DNA from: Clostridiales bacterium
Lineage (GTDB): Bacteria; Bacillota; Clostridia; Caldicoprobacterales; UBA3941
Reading direction: 5' to 3'
Assembly: GCA_012522165.1 (NCBI GenBank)
Contig: JAAYKZ010000085.1
Span: 1-7,780, forward strand
Length of the DNA: 7,780 bases
In this document: in pieces, positions 5,462 through 7,780 of the stretch
Position numbering within the stretch: position 1 is the first letter of the stretch
How the letters are laid out: each line of letters opens with the position of its first letter
Position numbers and translations under genes: made by a program
Notes under the pieces: model-generated
The model's input: the letters and a program-made list of their open reading frames with translations, nothing else
What the model was told of the DNA's origin: nothing
Database searches by the model: none

Positions 5462-5931
5462 AATTATTTTACCATTGTTTTGGAGGAGCTCACACCTCTA
5501 TAACCTGTGCAGCAATACATCTAGGATATTTACCTATGGATAGGATTCCAGATTGTCGCGAGTTTATTGCAGTACCCCATTATGATAAGATGGAAGATAA
5601 AAATCGTGGAACTCCTATATATATAGGTAGGGACGAACTGGGTATTGATATTTATGCTATAGGCCTAAAGAATGCTTGTCATATTATGATACCTGCTATA
5701 AAGAGTTATTTAAATGTAAATAACATCCAGCCAAAGGATATATTATTTGTAGAGTCTCTTGTAAAGCTGCATCCCATTACAAGTATAGGAGGTTTTTTAT
5801 CCAGGAAACTAAATCTGGTTTCTGTAGGCCGTCCATTAACTATATGGGGTATAAGGAGGAGATATTCAGTTTTTGTAGAAATCGTATCCGGTGTCAAAGA
5901 AAGTCTCTATCGACACATTGGAATATCTTGA
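5458..5931 (+). CDS. DUF3189-family protein, canonical copy
   Basis: This 157-residue protein opens MKLFYHCFGGAHTSITCAAI, a strand followed by a Gly-rich loop with Cys7, His6 and His12. I recognise this as the DUF3189 signature. AAIHLGYLPMDRIP (18-31), GTPIYIGRDELGIDIYAIGL (51-70) and SVGRPLTIWGIRRRY (122-136) follow. The Gly-rich loop between strand and helix could bind a nucleotide, phosphate or metal, but nothing in the sequence decides this. There is no signal peptide or clear membrane helix. The ATG overlaps the upstream stop as ATGA, with GGAAGGA about 10 nt before it, so translation is likely coupled to the first copy. It ends the run after the SpoIIP-type gene. No clear terminator follows; a sigma-A promoter for the next gene begins within 20 nt. 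Function unknown; the family call is reasonably secure. Confidence 0.82.
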   Translation: MKLFYHCFGGAHTSITCAAIHLGYLPMDRIPDCREFIAVPHYDKMEDKNRGTPIYIGRDELGIDIYAIGLKNACHIMIPAIKSYLNVNNIQPKDILFVESLVKLHPITSIGGFLSRKLNLVSVGRPLTIWGIRRRYSVFVEIVSGVKESLYRHIGIS

Positions 5932-5948
5932 CATTGTAGTTCTTTTAG

Positions 5949-5977
5949 TTGATAATTATACTGCCATATTATATAAT
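5949..5977 (+). promoter_or_regulatory. Sigma-A promoter of the DUF512 radical-SAM gene
   Basis: TTGATA at 5949-5954 (five of six), a 17-nt spacer and a perfect TATAAT at 5972-5977. Transcription should start near 5984 and leave a leader of about 37 nt before the GTG at 6021. It separates the housekeeping genes downstream from the sporulation-type run upstream. Confidence 0.72.
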
Positions 5978-6020
5978 TAGTAGCAGGTAATAAAATCTAG
6001 TAACAAAAGGCGGGTGTAGA

Positions 6021-7337
6021 GTGAAGATTAAAGCCCATACCATAGCCAGCATAATCCCTGGCAGCATTGCTGATGAGATGGGGATAGAGCCAGGGGATAA
6101 ATTAGTAGCTATCAATGATAGTAATGTTGTTGATGTTTTGGATTATATGGAATGGATTGAGCAGGATTATTTAGAAATAACCATCCAAAAAAAAGATGGA
6201 CAGCAATGGATTTTGGAAATAGAAAAGGATGTTGATGAAAACCTTGGTATGGATTTTGTAATGCCTTTGATGGACAACCAGAGGACCTGTGCAAACAAAT
6301 GTATATTTTGCTTTGTAGATCAGCTACCACCTTCAGTACGCAGTAGTCTTCAGTTTAAAGATGATGACTGGAGGCTTTCATTTTTAATGGGTAATTATAT
6401 TACTCTCACCAATCTATCTCCATTGGATTTAAAGAGAATATATGAAAAATCCGTAAGTCCTCTATATGTATCCATTCATACCACCAACCCGGAGCTTAGA
6501 GTGAAAATGATGGGGAATAAAAGAGCAGGTGAGATTATAGATAAATTAGAAGGTTTCCGCAAGAATGATATATCTATTCACTGCCAGATTGTCCTATGTA
6601 GAAATGTAAATGACGGTATGGAATTAGATAAAACCCTGGAGGATTTATGGTCTTTTCGTGATATAATACAATCCATAGCTGTTGTTCCTGTAGGTTTAAC
6701 AGGGCATAGAAATGGATTGGAAACCATTATACCATATGAGAAGGAATCTGCAACCCAGGTTATAGATCAGGTGGAGAGATGGCAAAAATTTTTTAGAAAG
6801 AATTTAGGTACAGCTTTTATCTTTATAGCTGACGAATTTTATATTATGGCTGATAGAGATATGCCTGATTATGATGGCTATGAGGATTTCCCCCAGATTG
6901 AAAATGGAGTAGGATTAGTACAAAAATTTCGATATGAATTTGCTCAGGCTATAAAAGATATTGATGATGTTTCATGGGACAAGGGCGAGCTTTCTATAGT
7001 AACTGGTGAATCAGCTGCCAAGTTTATAGAGGAGATAAGCCATACTTTAGAGAAAATTACAGGTAAAACCATCTATGTATATCCAATAAAAAATAATTTT
7101 TTTGGTGGGCAAGTCACTGTTGCCGGCCTTGTTACTGGAAGTGACATAATCAGGGGATTAAAAAATAAACCGCTAGGTAAAAAAGTTCTAATTCCCGATG
7201 TGATGCTTAAGCAGGGAGAAGATGTCTTTTTAGATGATATGACTTTGGAAGAATTAAGTAATATATTGACAGCTAAAGTAGTACCCGTGGCAGTGAACGG
7301 CCAAGCCTTGGTAAAAGAGGTTATTTCAAATGATTGA
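6021..7337 (+). CDS. DUF512-family radical-SAM protein with N-terminal PDZ-like domain
   Basis: The protein has 438 residues in three parts. Residues 5-70 look like a PDZ domain (ASIIPGSIADEMGIEPGDKL, 9-28). Residues 90-97 read CANKCIFC, a CX3CX2C radical-SAM cluster motif with Cys90, Cys94 and Cys97, followed by FVDQLPPSVRSSL. The DUF512 part, about 215-425, includes VVPVGLTGHRNGL (221-233), NGVGLV (295-300) and NNFFGGQVTVAGLVTGSDI (358-376). It should bind a [4Fe-4S] cluster and S-adenosylmethionine in the cytoplasm; substrate and product are unknown. The family occurs in Clostridia and Cyanobacteria and, as I recall, is often beside der in Clostridia, as here. The GTG start is supported by AAAGGCGG (6006-6013) 7 nt upstream. 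It has its own sigma-A promoter. No clear terminator follows. Confidence 0.92.
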   Translation: MKIKAHTIASIIPGSIADEMGIEPGDKLVAINDSNVVDVLDYMEWIEQDYLEITIQKKDGQQWILEIEKDVDENLGMDFVMPLMDNQRTCANKCIFCFVDQLPPSVRSSLQFKDDDWRLSFLMGNYITLTNLSPLDLKRIYEKSVSPLYVSIHTTNPELRVKMMGNKRAGEIIDKLEGFRKNDISIHCQIVLCRNVNDGMELDKTLEDLWSFRDIIQSIAVVPVGLTGHRNGLETIIPYEKESATQVIDQVERWQKFFRKNLGTAFIFIADEFYIMADRDMPDYDGYEDFPQIENGVGLVQKFRYEFAQAIKDIDDVSWDKGELSIVTGESAAKFIEEISHTLEKITGKTIYVYPIKNNFFGGQVTVAGLVTGSDIIRGLKNKPLGKKVLIPDVMLKQGEDVFLDDMTLEELSNILTAKVVPVAVNGQALVKEVISND

Positions 7338-7497
7338 TATATACTGTCGTTATACTAATATTGAATGTTTATTTGATCAATAATTTGGACAAAAACTAAA
7401 TGAAAAGTCATTATTTTATCGCTAGCTTTTATGTGTATATAATAAGAAATATTGTTTTAGAAATTTTACAAAACCATGAAAAAAGGCAGGTGGGAAA
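7338..7497 (+). promoter_or_regulatory. Intergenic region before der with a tentative sigma-A promoter
   Basis: This 160-nt AT-rich gap has no hairpin good enough to call a terminator. A perfect TATAAT lies at 7438-7443, but the -35 position 17 nt upstream (TTTATC) is poor. A TGGACA at 7386-7391 has no matching -10. The palindrome TTGATCAA lies at 7373-7380. The der ribosome binding site is GGCAGGTGGG (about 7485-7494). A promoter is likely here, but its exact site is uncertain. Confidence 0.35.
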
Positions 7498-7780
7498 ATG
7501 ACAAACCCGATAGTTGCAATTGTAGGACGGCCCAATGTGGGCAAATCCACCCTTTTTAATCAGCTTGTAGGAGAAAGAATTTCTATAGTAGATGATCAGC
7601 CCGGAGTGACACGTGACAGAATTTATGCAGATACTGAGTGGCTTAATAGAAAAATTACTTTAGTTGATACAGGTGGTATAGATGTAGATAGTCAAGATGA
7701 GTTAATGACTCAGATGAAACAGCAGGCAAATGTAGCCATTGATACATCTGAAGTAGTTATATTCTTGGTAGATGGTAAAG
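7498..7780 (+). CDS. der: Der (EngA), double-domain ribosome-assembly GTPase, N-terminal part (3' truncated)
   Basis: The first 94 codons are present and the frame runs off the window end. The first GTPase domain is clear. G1 is GRPNVGKS at 10-17, G2 is the Thr in PGVTRDR (Thr38), and G3 is DTGG at 57-60, followed by [20 protein letters not shown], typical of Der. Der carries two tandem GTPase domains and a KH-like domain, about 440 residues in full, and is needed for maturation of the 50S ribosomal subunit. Only domain 1 up to just past VVIFLVDGK is visible here. The ATG at 7498 sits shortly after AGGTGGG and gives the expected short N-terminus [10 protein letters not shown]. The upstream gene is the DUF512 radical-SAM protein, on the same strand across a 160-nt gap. 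Confidence 0.96.
   Translation, partial: MTNPIVAIVGRPNVGKSTLFNQLVGERISIVDDQPGVTRDRIYADTEWLNRKITLVDTGGIDVDSQDELMTQMKQQANVAIDTSEVVIFLVDGK

Noticed and set aside
7373..7380. TTGATCAA palindrome as an operator
   Set aside because: Only 8 bp and expected by chance in AT-rich DNA; no second copy or adjoining promoter supports it.
7386..7416. TGGACA as -35 of a der promoter
   Set aside because: No acceptable -10 occurs 16-18 nt downstream; the nearest AT-rich hexamers are at 19 nt or more and match poorly.

Overview
The window is AT-rich (by eye roughly one third G+C) and every gene lies on the + strand. The run spoIIGA, sigE, sigG, ylmC/ymxH-type gene, nrdR is the classical sporulation sigma-factor neighbourhood of endospore-forming Firmicutes. 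The downstream genes (a DUF1614-like membrane protein, a SpoIIP-type protein, two DUF3189 proteins, a DUF512 radical-SAM protein, der) point to an anaerobic spore-forming member of the class Clostridia rather than a Bacillus. The species cannot be fixed from the sequence.

Region 1 (1-2058) is the sporulation regulator block. It opens with the C-terminal protease domain of SpoIIGA, which matures pro-sigma-E. Complete sigE and sigG follow, and the block closes with a strong intrinsic terminator. The 115-nt sigE-sigG gap carries a good candidate sigma-F promoter. It also carries a 9-bp helix that would bury the sigG ribosome binding site only in read-through mRNA.

Region 2 (2059-3036) holds a small PRC-barrel protein of the YlmC/YmxH sporulation family with a candidate sigma-E promoter. 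It also holds nrdR, with its own sigma-A promoter and a terminator that overlaps its stop codon.

Region 3 (3037-5931) is the least understood part: a tight four-gene run of a DUF1614-like polytopic membrane protein, a SpoIIP-like hydrolase with both an N-terminal signal/anchor and a C-terminal membrane helix, and two diverged DUF3189 paralogues overlapping by 4 nt. A candidate forespore (sigma-G/sigma-F) promoter precedes it. This is the best candidate for an undescribed sporulation-linked system here.

Region 4 (5932-7780) returns to housekeeping: a sigma-A promoter, a PDZ plus radical-SAM plus DUF512 protein, and the 5' part of der, the ribosome-assembly GTPase. I see no tRNA, rRNA, mobile element or CRISPR array, and no gene-free stretch longer than about 160 bases.
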